DNA of 64,000 nt from Yinghuangia soli (GCF_021502675.1 NZ_JAKFHA010000019.1:1-64000); one strand, 5' to 3'. Shown: positions 50,552 through 59,631, counted from the stretch's first letter. Translations and numbers: made by a program. The notes: generated by a model from the sequence alone, not told the origin.

Positions 50552-51654
50552 ACCCTCTCGGCACCACGAACCCGACTACCGGGAAGCCCGCTTCCTCGGC
50601 AGACGGGCACGGCTCCCTCTTGCGGCTGCGGGGCTACTCGGTGCATCTGCACTCCCCGCGCGGCATCGTCGCGGCCGTCGACGGCGTCGACGTCGACCTC
50701 GCCCGCGGACGTACGCTGGCCGTCGTCGGCGAGTCGGGGTCCGGCAAGAGCGTGCTGTGCCGCAGCCTGCTCGGCCTCCTCCCCGCCGCCGCGGTCGCGC
50801 ACCGCGGCGGGACGGCCCACTTCGACGGCATCGACCTCGCGGTGACCGGGGAAGCGGCGCTGCGCGACATCCGCGGGCGCCGCATCGGCATGGTGTTCCA
50901 GGACCCCATGACCGCCCTCAACCCCGTGCTCCCGGTCTGGCGGCAGATCGCCCTGCCGCTCCGGCGGCACCTGCGCCTCGACCGCCGAGCGGCGAAGCGC
51001 GCCGCGGTCGAACTCCTGGACTCCGTCGGCATCCCCGACCCGGCCCGGCGCGCCGACCAGTACCCCGTCCAGATGTCCGGCGGCATGCGGCAGCGCGTCA
51101 TGATCGCGATCGCCCTCGGCTGCGACCCGGACCTGCTCATCGCCGACGAGCCGACCACCGCGCTGGACGTCACCGTGCAGGCCCAGATCCTCGGGCTTCT
51201 CGACCGGCTCCGCGCCGAACGCGACATGGCCGTCATCCTCATCAGCCACGATCTCGGCGTGGTGGCGGACCACTCCGACGACGTCATGGTCATGTACGCG
51301 GGGCGCCAGGCCGAACGCGGCGCCACGCGCGGAGTCCTCGCCGGCCCCCGCATGCCGTACACCCGCGCGCTGCTCGACGCGGCACCGACGCTGCACGGTG
51401 AACGCGGCCGCCGTTTGGCGGCGATCGGCGGCCAACCGCCCGACCTCACCCGCCTGCCGGACGGTTGCGCGTTCGCCGCGCGCTGCCCGCGCGTCCAGGA
51501 CCGGTGCCGCACCCAGGCGCCGCCGCTCGCCCCGGTGCCGGGCAGCGCCCACGACGGCGCGTGCTGGAACCCGGTGCCGGTGCCCGGGTCGGCCGACCTG
51601 CCGGAAGGCGGCGCACCCATCCCTCAGGAGACCCAGGAGACGAGCCGCGCATGA
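50548..51654 (+). CDS. ABC importer ATP-binding protein, DppD/OppD type
   Basis: The predicted protein has 368 residues. Walker A is GESGSGKSV, the Q-loop is GMVFQDPMTALNP, the signature MSGGMRQRVMIAIAL, Walker B LLIADEPTTALD and the switch His in LISHDLGVV. The C-terminal oligopeptide-type extension has a Cys-rich part (CAFAARCPRVQDRC) that binds an iron-sulfur cluster in some homologues. The GTG at 50548 overlaps the permease stop; the ATG of the next gene overlaps this stop. It should form the ATPase dimer with the following gene product. Confidence 0.92.
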   Translation: MNPLGTTNPTTGKPASSADGHGSLLRLRGYSVHLHSPRGIVAAVDGVDVDLARGRTLAVVGESGSGKSVLCRSLLGLLPAAAVAHRGGTAHFDGIDLAVTGEAALRDIRGRRIGMVFQDPMTALNPVLPVWRQIALPLRRHLRLDRRAAKRAAVELLDSVGIPDPARRADQYPVQMSGGMRQRVMIAIALGCDPDLLIADEPTTALDVTVQAQILGLLDRLRAERDMAVILISHDLGVVADHSDDVMVMYAGRQAERGATRGVLAGPRMPYTRALLDAAPTLHGERGRRLAAIGGQPPDLTRLPDGCAFAARCPRVQDRCRTQAPPLAPVPGSAHDGACWNPVPVPGSADLPEGGAPIPQETQETSRA

Positions 51655-52736
51655 AGACCGACGACAAGCGCGGCACGCCGCTCCCCGGTGCCGCCCCGGG
51701 TGCCGCTCCCGGTGCCGACCCCGACACGCCGCTGCTGAGCGTGCGCGGGCTCCGGGTCCGCTACCGCAATGCCGGGCGCCCCTTCGAGGCCGTCGCCGGC
51801 CTCGACCTCACCGTGCACGCGGGCGAAACCCTCGGCCTGGTCGGGGAGTCCGGCTGCGGCAAGTCGACCGTCGCACGCGCCGTCGCACGCATCGAGGACG
51901 ACGTCTCCGGCGCGATCGTCTTCGACGGACAGGACGTGACCCGGGCCCGCGGCCGTGCGCTCAAGCCCTACCGGCGGCGGGTCGGCATGGTGTTCCAGGA
52001 CCCCATCGCCTCCCTCAACCCGCGCCGTACGGTCCGCGACATCATCGCCACGCCCCTCACCCTCGCCGGGAAGGGCGACCCGGCGGAGGTCCGGGCCCGG
52101 GTCGGTGAACTGGCCGAACTCGTCGGGCTGCACCCCTCCATGTTGGAGCGGCGGCCGCACGAGATGTCCGGCGGTCAGTGCCAGCGCGTCAGCATCGCCC
52201 GGGCGCTGGCCTGCCTGCCGGAACTCCTGCTGTGCGACGAGGTCGTCTCCGCGCTCGACGTCTCCATCCAGGCCCAGGTGCTCAACCTCTTGATGGACAT
52301 CCGCGAACGGCAGCGCCTGGCCATGCTGTTCATCTCCCATGACCTTGCCGTGGTGCGGCAGTTGTCGGACCGCGTCGCGGTGATGTACCTCGGCATGCTG
52401 TGCGAGGACGCCCCGGTCGACGAGCTCTTCGGACGGCCCGCTCATCCGTACACCCGTGCGCTGCTGGCCTCGGTGCCGGGCGGTGCCGGACCCGGGGCCG
52501 AGCCCGAGCCCGGGTCCGCCGGAGCCGGCTCCGGGCCGGCGGGTGTCGCGTCGGCCGACGTGGCACACAGGCTGCTGAGCGGCGACCTGCCCTCCCCGCT
52601 CGACCCGCCGAGCGGATGCCGGTTCCGGACGCGCTGCCCGCTCGCCCAAGCCCGCTGCGCCGCCGAGGTTCCGCAGCCGGTCGAGGTCCGGCCCGGGCAC
52701 CGGGTGGCCTGCCACTTCCCGCTCGTCGCCGCCTGA
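51651..52736 (+). CDS. ABC importer ATP-binding protein, DppF/OppF type
   Basis: The predicted protein has 361 residues. Walker A is GESGCGKST, the Q-loop is GMVFQDPIASLNP, the signature MSGGQCQRVSIARAL and the switch His is in FISHDLAVV. Walker B reads LLLCDEVVSALD, with Val in place of the usual Pro after Glu; the catalytic Glu is kept. The N-terminus has an AAPGAAPGA repeat and the C-terminal part an acidic Gly/Pro/Ala linker (EPEPGSAGAGSG) before CRFRTRCPLAQARC. It is the last gene of the importer operon and converges on the ROK regulator. Confidence 0.92.
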   Translation: MKTDDKRGTPLPGAAPGAAPGADPDTPLLSVRGLRVRYRNAGRPFEAVAGLDLTVHAGETLGLVGESGCGKSTVARAVARIEDDVSGAIVFDGQDVTRARGRALKPYRRRVGMVFQDPIASLNPRRTVRDIIATPLTLAGKGDPAEVRARVGELAELVGLHPSMLERRPHEMSGGQCQRVSIARALACLPELLLCDEVVSALDVSIQAQVLNLLMDIRERQRLAMLFISHDLAVVRQLSDRVAVMYLGMLCEDAPVDELFGRPAHPYTRALLASVPGGAGPGAEPEPGSAGAGSGPAGVASADVAHRLLSGDLPSPLDPPSGCRFRTRCPLAQARCAAEVPQPVEVRPGHRVACHFPLVAA

Positions 52737-52819
52737 CGCCGCAACCCGGCGCGGTACTTCGGTGCGCGCCTCGTCGGGCGCTTCGGTTCGCCGCGTCGTC
52801 GGGAGCGCGGCAGGCAGCG

Positions 52820-53998
52820 TCAGCCCGGCGCCGCTGCCTGCCGCGCGGCGGCAAGTGCCGCGCCGCGCACCGGCGCCTCGTCACCCAGCTCGGCGATCGC
52901 GACCGCGGTCGTGGACGGGTGCAACTGGCCGACATAGGCGGTGAGTCGGGCGCGTACCGCGTCCAGCAGCAGCCGCCCGGCTCCGGTCAGCGGCCCGCCG
53001 ATGACCGCCAAGCGCAGATCCAGCGGAGTCGCCACGGCCCCGATCACCGATCCGATCGCGGTGCCCGCGTCGGTGATCGCCGCGCGGCACCGCGCGTCCC
53101 CGGCAAGGGCGCCGGACACCACCTGCGCGAGGTCGCGGGGCCGGCCTACCCGTCCCTCGCCCGCGGCCTCCACCAGCGCGGCCTCGCCCACCACCGTCTC
53201 CAGGCAGCCCCGGCCGCCGCACCAGCAGGACTTGCCGCCGGAGTCGACGACGGTGTGGCCGAACTCGCCGGCGACTCCGCCTCCGCCGCGGTAGATGCGC
53301 CCGTTCAGCACGAGCCCTCCGCCGACGTAGGCGTGCCCCAGCACGTACATGAAGTCGCGGTGCCCGCGGCCCGCACCGGCGTGCATCTCGGCGAGCGCGG
53401 CCAGATTGCAGTCGTTCTCGACGGTCACCTCCGTGCCCAGCGCCTCGGCGAGGTCGCGGGTGAGCGGCACACTCCCCCAGCCCATGGCCTGGTGGTAGCC
53501 CTCGCCGAGCAGGTCCGGGGCGGCGCCTTCCGACGTCGCCCGGACCAGGCCGGGCACCGCCACCACCGCACCGGCGAGTCGGGCCGGGCTCAGGCCGCGT
53601 CCCTCGTCCAGGCCCCGGACCAGCTCCACCACGGTGTCCAGGGCCTGCGAATACGCGCACGGGACGGGGATTTCGGCGGCGTGCACGGCGGGATCCGCAC
53701 CGTGCCCGACGGCGGCGACGCGGACGCGCGTACGGGCGATCTCGATGCCCAGGTACCAGGGGGCCGGCCGGTCGCGCAGACTCAGGATCCGGGTGCGGCG
53801 GCCGTTGCGGATGCCCGGCTCCACGTGCACGTGCCCCTGCTCGACGAGGATCCTGACCAGGTTGGACACGGTCGCCTCGGACAGCTTCGACACGGCGGCG
53901 AGCTCGACTTGCGCCATCGGTCCGGCCGCCAGGCAGTCGCGCAGCACGCGGAGGTTGGCCTCGCGCGCATCGCGCTGCGGTCTGCCGTCGGAAGCCAT
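52820..53998 (-). CDS. ROK-family transcriptional regulator
   Basis: The predicted protein has 392 residues. The N-terminal winged helix reads REANLRVLRDCLAAGPMAQV and LAAVSKLSEATVSNLVRILV. The ROK kinase-like domain follows: YLGIEIARTRVRVAAV, VAVPGLVRATSEG, VTVENDCNLAALAE and the zinc motif SCWCGGRGCLE. Such regulators sense sugars or sugar phosphates. It lies between the importer operon and a carboxylesterase gene, so it may control either. Start is uncertain: ATG 53998 is spaced well from GAGGAG, but ATG 54007 and GTG 54016 are in frame. Confidence 0.88.
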   Translation of the reverse strand: MASDGRPQRDAREANLRVLRDCLAAGPMAQVELAAVSKLSEATVSNLVRILVEQGHVHVEPGIRNGRRTRILSLRDRPAPWYLGIEIARTRVRVAAVGHGADPAVHAAEIPVPCAYSQALDTVVELVRGLDEGRGLSPARLAGAVVAVPGLVRATSEGAAPDLLGEGYHQAMGWGSVPLTRDLAEALGTEVTVENDCNLAALAEMHAGAGRGHRDFMYVLGHAYVGGGLVLNGRIYRGGGGVAGEFGHTVVDSGGKSCWCGGRGCLETVVGEAALVEAAGEGRVGRPRDLAQVVSGALAGDARCRAAITDAGTAIGSVIGAVATPLDLRLAVIGGPLTGAGRLLLDAVRARLTAYVGQLHPSTTAVAIAELGDEAPVRGAALAAARQAAAPG

Positions 53999-54366
53999 AC
54001 CGATCATGCTCCTCACGCCTTGTCACCGGTGTCAAGCATGCCGCCCGGCCCGGACCTTGGCTTTTCTCCTTGAATTCATCGGCGTGAAGTCGGGACTGCG
54101 AATCCCGCCACGATTCCGCCTTTGCGGTCATGCGGTCCGGACGGCACTGAATTCAAGAATCGAAGTCACCGGAAAACCGGCCGCTATTTGGGCACAGGCC
54201 TCCGGAAAGGCTTGTCGCGGTCCCTCTTCGTGGGATAGCCATAGCGTATTGATCGCGAGGACCGGACCGCCGCACCGCTCGGTGGCGTCTTGTAATCCCG
54301 CGGCCCCGCCGGACGCTGGCGCACCCTGTGACCGCGGACGCGGACCATTCACCGAAGGAGCCGCAC
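53999..54366. promoter_or_regulatory. Divergent control region (ROK / carboxylesterase) with a 10-bp inverted repeat
   Basis: No gene is seen in this region. CTTGAATTCA (54069-54078) and TGAATTCAAG (54148-54157) are perfect reverse complements 69 bp apart, each built on a TGAATTCA palindrome. They could be paired operators for the ROK protein acting by looping on both divergent promoters. The carboxylesterase ribosome binding site GAAGGAG is at 54354-54360. Confidence 0.5.
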
Positions 54367-55947
54367 ATGGGAGTCGTCGTCAAGACCACCGGGGGCCAGG
54401 TCGAGGGGACCGGCCTCTCCGGCGGACTCACGGTCTTCAAGGGCATCCCCTTCGCCGCGCCGCCCGAGGGGCCGCTGCGGTTCCAGGCGCCTGCTCCCGC
54501 ACCCCGCTGGGACGGGGTCCGGCCGGCGCACGCCTTCGGCGTGGTCCCGCCGCAACTGCCGCTCGTGCCCGGTATGCCGCGGGCCTGGCTGCCCGAACAC
54601 GGCATGGACTGCCTCACCGTCAACGTGTGGACGCCGGGCGGCGAGGGCGACCATTTGCCGGTCATGGTGTGGATCCACGGCGGCGGCTGGAAGAGCGGCC
54701 ACTCCGCCGACCCGACGCACGACGGCGCCGTGCTGGCGCGCGACGGCGTCGTCCTGGTCACCTTCAACTACCGCGTCGGATTCGAGGGCTTCGCCCACGT
54801 GCCCGGCGCACCCGACAACCGCGGATTCCTGGACCAGGCCGCGGCGCTGTCCTGGGTGCAGGAGAACATCGCCGGATTCGGCGGCGATCCCGGCAACGTC
54901 ACCGTCTTCGGCGAGTCGGGCGGAGGTGCCTCCATCGCGGCGCTGATGTCCGCACCGCACGCCCGCGGCCTGTTCCGCCGGGCCATCGTGCAGAGCATGG
55001 CCGGACGCTACATCCCGCAGGAGGAGTCGGCGCGGATCTCCCGGCTGATCTGCACGGCCGCGGGCGTGCGGCCCGAGGACCTCGCGAGCGTGGCTCCCGA
55101 GCGGCTGCTCGCCGTCCAGGACGTCCCGCTCGCGTCGATGGAGGCGGACCCCAGGGCGTGGACGACCCCGGAGGCCATCACCGCGTTCTCGCCGAGCATC
55201 GACGGTGTGACCGTCGTCGACAAGCCCTGGCTCGCGCTGCGCTCGGGGGTCGCGCGGGACATCGACCTGATCTCCGGCTACACCCGTGACGAGTTCACGC
55301 TGTGGTCCCTGCAGCACGGGGCGATCAGGCCCAGCCTCACCGGCATGATCAAGTCGCTGCCCATGATGGCCACGATGGCCCGCAGCCGCCTGCGTCGCGA
55401 CCCGTCGGCGCCCAAGCAGCCGCGTCCCGCCCGCCGCAACATCGAACTTTCCTACACAGCGGACCTGTTGGGATTGGCTGCGGATGCGCCGGACCAGTAC
55501 CGAGCCGCGCATCCCGGCGCGTCCGACGGACAGCTGTACACCGCGATGTACTCCGACTCGCTGTTCCGCATGCCGTCGACCTGGCTGGCGGAGGCCCACG
55601 CGGCGGCGGGCGGGCGCGCGTTCCTGTACGAATTCGCCTGGCCCAGCCCCTCGATGGGCGGTGTCCTGGGCGCCGTGCACACCATCGACATCCCCGCCGC
55701 CTTCGGGCATGCCCAAGGGGAAATGGGCAAGTTCCTGTTCGGCGGCAAGCCGCCCCCGTCGGACTTCCTCGAACTCTCGCGCCGACTCCGCGATTCCTGG
55801 GTGTCGTTCGCGCGCGGCGGCGACCCCGGGTGGCCGCTGTTCACCTCCGAGGACCCGCAGGCGCGCATCTGGGACACCCCGCCGAGCGTCGTCGCCGACC
55901 CGCTCGCCGCATCCCGCCGGATCTGGCGCGCCAAGTCGCAGCAGTGA
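54367..55947 (+). CDS. Type-B carboxylesterase
   Basis: The predicted protein has 526 residues and belongs to the alpha/beta-hydrolase carboxylesterase family. The entry motif is VFKGIPFAAPPEGPLRFQAP, the oxyanion segment VMVWIHGGGWKSG, and the nucleophile elbow VTVFGESGGGASIAAL. The acid residue is probably in SGYTRDEFTLW and the His in VHTIDIPAAFGH. There is no signal peptide, so it should be cytosolic. A strong GAAGGAG site precedes ATG 54367. It is divergent from the ROK regulator and ends at a strong hairpin. Likely reaction: hydrolysis of a carboxylic ester; natural substrate unknown. Confidence 0.9.
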   Translation: MGVVVKTTGGQVEGTGLSGGLTVFKGIPFAAPPEGPLRFQAPAPAPRWDGVRPAHAFGVVPPQLPLVPGMPRAWLPEHGMDCLTVNVWTPGGEGDHLPVMVWIHGGGWKSGHSADPTHDGAVLARDGVVLVTFNYRVGFEGFAHVPGAPDNRGFLDQAAALSWVQENIAGFGGDPGNVTVFGESGGGASIAALMSAPHARGLFRRAIVQSMAGRYIPQEESARISRLICTAAGVRPEDLASVAPERLLAVQDVPLASMEADPRAWTTPEAITAFSPSIDGVTVVDKPWLALRSGVARDIDLISGYTRDEFTLWSLQHGAIRPSLTGMIKSLPMMATMARSRLRRDPSAPKQPRPARRNIELSYTADLLGLAADAPDQYRAAHPGASDGQLYTAMYSDSLFRMPSTWLAEAHAAAGGRAFLYEFAWPSPSMGGVLGAVHTIDIPAAFGHAQGEMGKFLFGGKPPPSDFLELSRRLRDSWVSFARGGDPGWPLFTSEDPQARIWDTPPSVVADPLAASRRIWRAKSQQ

Positions 55948-55954
55948 AAAGGCG

Positions 55955-55983
55955 GTTCCCTCGCCCGTGACGGGCGAGGGGAC
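55955..55983. terminator. Bidirectional terminator, carboxylesterase / amidohydrolase
   Basis: A 13-bp stem (55955-55967 with 55971-55983, including one G-U) closes a TGA triloop; the inner 10 bp CCCTCGCCCG/CGGGCGAGGG are perfect. It lies between the two convergent genes. Confidence 0.8.
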
Positions 55984-55997
55984 CTGCCGGTCCGGGG

Positions 55998-57803
55998 TCA
56001 CGGTTGTGCGAGGGCCTCGTATGTGCCGTGGACCGGGCGGCCGCCGACCAGGGTGAGGAGGACCTTGGTGCGGCCGATGTTCTCGACCGGGATCGTCATG
56101 ATGTTCTGGTCGAGGACGATCAGGTCGGCCAGCTTGCCGACCTCGATGGAGCCGGTGTCGCGTTCCTGGCGGAGCTGGTAGGCGCCGTTGAGGGTGATCG
56201 CGCGGACCGCGATGCGGCGGTGCAGGGCCTGGCGGGGCGTCATGGCGCCGTACTTGGCGTACGGGCTGCCGGCCGCGGCCGTGCGGGTGATGACGGTGCG
56301 CAGGGCTTCCCAGTGGTTCAGCGGGTCGACGGGCCAGTCGCTGCCGAGCGAGACGCGTCCGCCCGCGCGGAAGACGGCGCCCTCCGGTTCGTAGTTCTCG
56401 AACCGCTCGGGGCCGAGGAAGGGTTCGACCGTGTCGGTGGAGTCGGGGGCGGGCTTGGCCCAGTGGAAGCCCATCGCGGCGACCACGTCGAGGCGGCCGA
56501 AGCGGGGGATGTCGGCGGGGCTGACGAGTTCGGCGTGCGCGACGGTCAGGCGGTTGGCGCGGTGGCCCGCGCGGCGGACGGCGGCGAAGGAGTCGAGGGC
56601 GACGCGTACCGCGCGGTCGCCGATCGCGTGCGCGTGCGGGTCGAGGCCGGCCGCGGCGAGGTCGACCATCAGGGCGTTCAGTTTCTCCGGCGGCCAGTAG
56701 ACGGCGCCGCTGTGCGTCCCGGGGACCATGTGGCCGTGCCCGTCGTCGACCAGGTAGGGCTCGAGCACGGCGGCTGTCTGCGCGGGTGCCTGCAGGACGC
56801 CGTCGAGGAAGACCTTGACGTTCCCGACGTGGATGTTCGCCGCGGTCCGGTGGGGTCCCGTGTCGTAGGCGCGGCGGAGCTTGCGCAGTCTGGGCAGCGG
56901 GTCCGCCTCGGTGAGGTCGACGACCGGCGCGAAGTGCGCCCGGGCGGTGAGTTCGCCCCGCGCGGCGAGCGTCGCGAACGTCCGTACGGTGCCCTCGGAC
57001 GACGCGGCGTCCATGAACGTGGTGATGCCCTGGGCGCGCAGCGCGGCCAGGGCGGCCTGCGCGTACCGGAGGTTGTCGGCGTCGGTCGGGTCGGGCACGA
57101 GCGCCGAGACCAGGCGCTGGGCGCCGTCCTGCAGGATGCCGGTGGGTTCCCCCGAGGCGTCGCGTTCGATGGTGCCGGTCGGCGGGTTCGGCGTGTCCCG
57201 GGTGATGCCTGCCAGGGCGAGCGCGCGGCTGTTGACCAGCGAGGTGTGCCCGTCGGTGGAGTTGATGACGATCGGGCGGCGGGTCGGCAGGGTGTCGAGG
57301 TCCTTGCGGGTGACGGTCGTGCCGACCGGCTGCATGGCCTGCACGTACCAGTGTTCCCCCTGTACCCAGCCGTCCGGTTCCTGCGCGGTGTCGCCGGCGA
57401 GGTAGCGGGCGATGACGTCGAGGAATTGCGGGACGGTGAAGGGGGCGTACCCGAAGTCGAGGCCGAGGAGGCCGCTGCCGCCGGAGAGGACGTGCAGGTG
57501 GCCGTCGTGCAGGCCGGGCATCAGCATCCGGCCGCGCAGGTCGACCACGCGGGTGCGGCGGCCGATGTAGGTGGCGGCTCCCTTGTCGGTGCCGACGTAG
57601 ACGATGCGGCCGTCGCGTATGGCGACCGCCTTCTTGATGCTGTCGCGGTAGTCGACCGTCCAGACGTAGCCGTTGGTCAGGACGGTGTCCGCGTCGCAGC
57701 GGGCGGCCTCGGCCGGCCCGGCGAGCACGGTGGTGCCGACGGTCGTGCCGACGGCGGCGGCGATGCCGGCGAGGACGGTTCTGCGGCTGGGTGTGGTGTC
57801 CAT
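55998..57803 (-). CDS. Tat-exported amidohydrolase (YtcJ-like, amidohydrolase family 3)
   Basis: The predicted protein has 601 residues. The signal sequence holds a twin arginine (TPSRRTVLAGIAA) and an Ala-rich core ending AGPAEA. The mature enzyme has the metal motif MPGLHDGHLHV, His in LDPHAHAIGDRA and TVAHAELV, the Lys region NVKVFLDGV and the Asp of SLGSDWPVDP. It ends with SIEVGKLADLIVLDQN, standard for the family. YtcJ-type enzymes hydrolyse amides or related bonds on unknown substrates. ATG 57803 follows a plausible AGGGA site. It is divergent from a LacI regulator, with an inverted repeat between, so LacI control is likely. Confidence 0.9.
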   Translation of the reverse strand: MDTTPSRRTVLAGIAAAVGTTVGTTVLAGPAEAARCDADTVLTNGYVWTVDYRDSIKKAVAIRDGRIVYVGTDKGAATYIGRRTRVVDLRGRMLMPGLHDGHLHVLSGGSGLLGLDFGYAPFTVPQFLDVIARYLAGDTAQEPDGWVQGEHWYVQAMQPVGTTVTRKDLDTLPTRRPIVINSTDGHTSLVNSRALALAGITRDTPNPPTGTIERDASGEPTGILQDGAQRLVSALVPDPTDADNLRYAQAALAALRAQGITTFMDAASSEGTVRTFATLAARGELTARAHFAPVVDLTEADPLPRLRKLRRAYDTGPHRTAANIHVGNVKVFLDGVLQAPAQTAAVLEPYLVDDGHGHMVPGTHSGAVYWPPEKLNALMVDLAAAGLDPHAHAIGDRAVRVALDSFAAVRRAGHRANRLTVAHAELVSPADIPRFGRLDVVAAMGFHWAKPAPDSTDTVEPFLGPERFENYEPEGAVFRAGGRVSLGSDWPVDPLNHWEALRTVITRTAAAGSPYAKYGAMTPRQALHRRIAVRAITLNGAYQLRQERDTGSIEVGKLADLIVLDQNIMTIPVENIGRTKVLLTLVGGRPVHGTYEALAQP

Positions 57804-57883
57804 GCTGGTCCCTTGCTCTGTCCGCGGTGGGCAGAGCCGATGCTGAGTGGTGTCACGCGCAACCACAACCCGCGTAATGGTTC

Positions 57884-57921
57884 GGAATTCGTTGATTAAT
57901 CCGCCTGTCATGACGAATTCC
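57884..57921. promoter_or_regulatory. Inverted repeat between amidohydrolase and LacI genes
   Basis: GGAATTCGT (57884-57892) and ACGAATTCC (57913-57921) are perfect 9-bp arms with a 20-bp spacer. The right arm lies directly beside a TAGGAT -10-like hexamer (57923-57928) for the LacI gene. A candidate operator for the adjacent LacI protein. Confidence 0.6.
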
Positions 57922-57934
57922 GTAGGATCCAAGC

Positions 57935-58930
57935 ATGCGACGGACACGGCTCGTTGATGTCGCCGCGGCGGCGGAGGTGTCGCGGGCGACCGTCACCAAC
58001 GCCCTGAACGGCACCGGGCGGATGAGCGCGGCGACCCGGACCCGCGTACGCGCGGTCGCCGCCGACCTCGGCTACCGGACCGCGCCGCGCACGCTGGCGC
58101 TCAGCGTCACCGCGCGGGGCGGCCTCCAGTGGGACTTCCTCTCCGTGCACTACTACGCCGCCATGGTGAACGCCGCGACCGCGGCGGCGCACCGCCTCGG
58201 ATACGGGCTGACCATCCTGCCTGCCGGGATCACCGCGTGGGACGTGCCGGCGGCCACCGGCGCCCTCATCCTCGACTCGCCGGCCGAGGACCGCCTGGCC
58301 GAACAGGCCGCGCAGGCCGCCCTGCCCCTCGCCTTCGTCGGCCGCCCGGCCGACATGCGTACCGCGGGCTGGGTGGACAACGACCATGCGGGCTCCGTGC
58401 GCACGGTTCTCGACCACTTGGCCGGACAGGGCGCCCGCCGTATCGCGCTGATGGCGGGCGACTGCACCGACCACTACACCCGCGCGTGCGTCGCGGCCTA
58501 CCGCGACTGGTGCCGCGAGAACAGCGGCTACGAGCGGGTGGCGGCTTTCGAGTTCGGCCGGGACACGGCAGGGGAACTGCTCGGCGGCCCCGGGCGGCCC
58601 GACGCCGTGTACGGGATCTACGAGGACATGGGCCGCCAACTCCTGGCCGCCGCAGACCGGAACGGGCTCCGCGTGCCCGACGACGTACTGGTCGCCTGCT
58701 TCAGCGAGGACCCGTCGTACGCCCTGACCACGCCGCCCGTCACGACGGTGTCCCACACGCCGCAGGCCGGCGGGCGGTTGGCGGTGGAGGGGCTCGTCCG
58801 GATGATCGAGGGCGGCGTCCGGCAACGGCCCACCGTCGTGCCGACCCGGCTCGTCGTACGAGCGTCCACGCTGCGCAATCGCCCCGACGGTGAGCGGCGC
58901 CGGCCGGGGCTATCCGCATCCCCGCCCTGA
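57935..58930 (+). CDS. LacI-family transcriptional regulator
   Basis: The predicted protein has 331 residues. The DNA-binding helix-turn-helix is RLVDVAAAAEVSRATVTNAL, with the hinge helix region RTRVRAVAADLGYR. The periplasmic-binding-protein-like sensor domain continues to the end (ILDSPAEDRLAEQ, LPLAFVGRPAD, WVDNDHAGSVRTVLDHLAGQ). The sensor lacks the usual family LVPDISNPF start, having GGLQWDFLSVHYYAAMVNAA. It is divergent from the Tat amidohydrolase and most probably regulates it. The C-terminus converges on the CGNR gene, 20 bp away. Confidence 0.9.
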   Translation: MRRTRLVDVAAAAEVSRATVTNALNGTGRMSAATRTRVRAVAADLGYRTAPRTLALSVTARGGLQWDFLSVHYYAAMVNAATAAAHRLGYGLTILPAGITAWDVPAATGALILDSPAEDRLAEQAAQAALPLAFVGRPADMRTAGWVDNDHAGSVRTVLDHLAGQGARRIALMAGDCTDHYTRACVAAYRDWCRENSGYERVAAFEFGRDTAGELLGGPGRPDAVYGIYEDMGRQLLAAADRNGLRVPDDVLVACFSEDPSYALTTPPVTTVSHTPQAGGRLAVEGLVRMIEGGVRQRPTVVPTRLVVRASTLRNRPDGERRRPGLSASPP

Positions 58931-58950
58931 CTGCGGTGAGCCGTCACAGT

Positions 58951-59505
58951 TCAGGAGGCGGCGATGCGTGACTTCTTGACCTTGTTGCCGCAGGTGTTCA
59001 TGGCGCACCAACGGCGGTTTCCTCCGCGGCTGGTGTCGAGGAACAGCCCCGCGCAGCCGGGGCCTTCGCAGTTCTTGATGCGGCCGCGGTCAGGACCTCC
59101 GAGGACGCGAATGGCGTCCGCGGCAAGGACTCCGAGGGCGTCGGCGACGGGAGCGGCCTCCGTCAGGCGCCATCCTGCGCTTCCTCGTTCCAGTGCAGCC
59201 TTCGCGTGCCCGGCGGCGGCTATCGCGTTGAGGGTGCGGACGTCCGTGGATTTCGGCTTTTCACCTGCGGCGATCGCCGATCCCATGCGGTAGATCGTCT
59301 CGCGCAATTCGACGGCGTCCTGCAGATCGGCCGGCGTCACGTCTGCGACATCGAGCCCCGCGGCCCCCAGCCACAGCTTCAGCCGTGCTGTGTCGGTCAG
59401 CCGCTCCCTCGGCGCCCGGCCCGCGCGATCGCTGACGGTGGCGGTGAACCGGAATGCCAGGACCTCGTTGTCCATCCGGAACACCCGACGAACGTCCTCG
59501 GTCAT
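58951..59505 (-). CDS. CGNR zinc-finger regulator (ABATE domain)
   Basis: The predicted protein has 184 residues. The N-terminal ABATE-type helical domain (about 10-130) is followed by the CGNR zinc finger, NCEGPGCAGLFLDTSRG then RRWCAMNTCGNKVK; the final Asn/Lys replaces the family CGNR arginine. Four cysteines are present as zinc ligands. These are stress-linked transcription regulators in actinobacteria. A good GGAGG site lies before ATG 59505. It is divergent from an imine-reductase-like gene, and two identical palindromes between them are its likely operators. Confidence 0.88.
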   Translation of the reverse strand: MTEDVRRVFRMDNEVLAFRFTATVSDRAGRAPRERLTDTARLKLWLGAAGLDVADVTPADLQDAVELRETIYRMGSAIAAGEKPKSTDVRTLNAIAAAGHAKAALERGSAGWRLTEAAPVADALGVLAADAIRVLGGPDRGRIKNCEGPGCAGLFLDTSRGGNRRWCAMNTCGNKVKKSRIAAS

Positions 59506-59536
59506 TCCAACCTCCGCAGTGGGCGGCAACACGCCG

Positions 59537-59602
59537 GAACCGCTTCAGACGGTTCACTGCGATGGTAACTCCGTGGCATCCTTGAACCGCTTCAGACGGT
59601 TC
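59537..59602. promoter_or_regulatory. Two identical 19-bp palindromes
   Basis: GAACCGCTTCAGACGGTTC occurs at 59537-59555 and again, exactly, at 59584-59602. The arms GAACCG/CGGTTC flank seven bases. The copies are 47 bp apart and lie between the divergent CGNR and imine-reductase-like genes. An extra half-site GGGTTCAGAGG follows at 59606. Duplicated identical dyads in an intergenic gap strongly suggest operators. Confidence 0.75.
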
Positions 59603-59631
59603 AGAGGGTTCAGAGGGAAGGGGTGCTCGGC

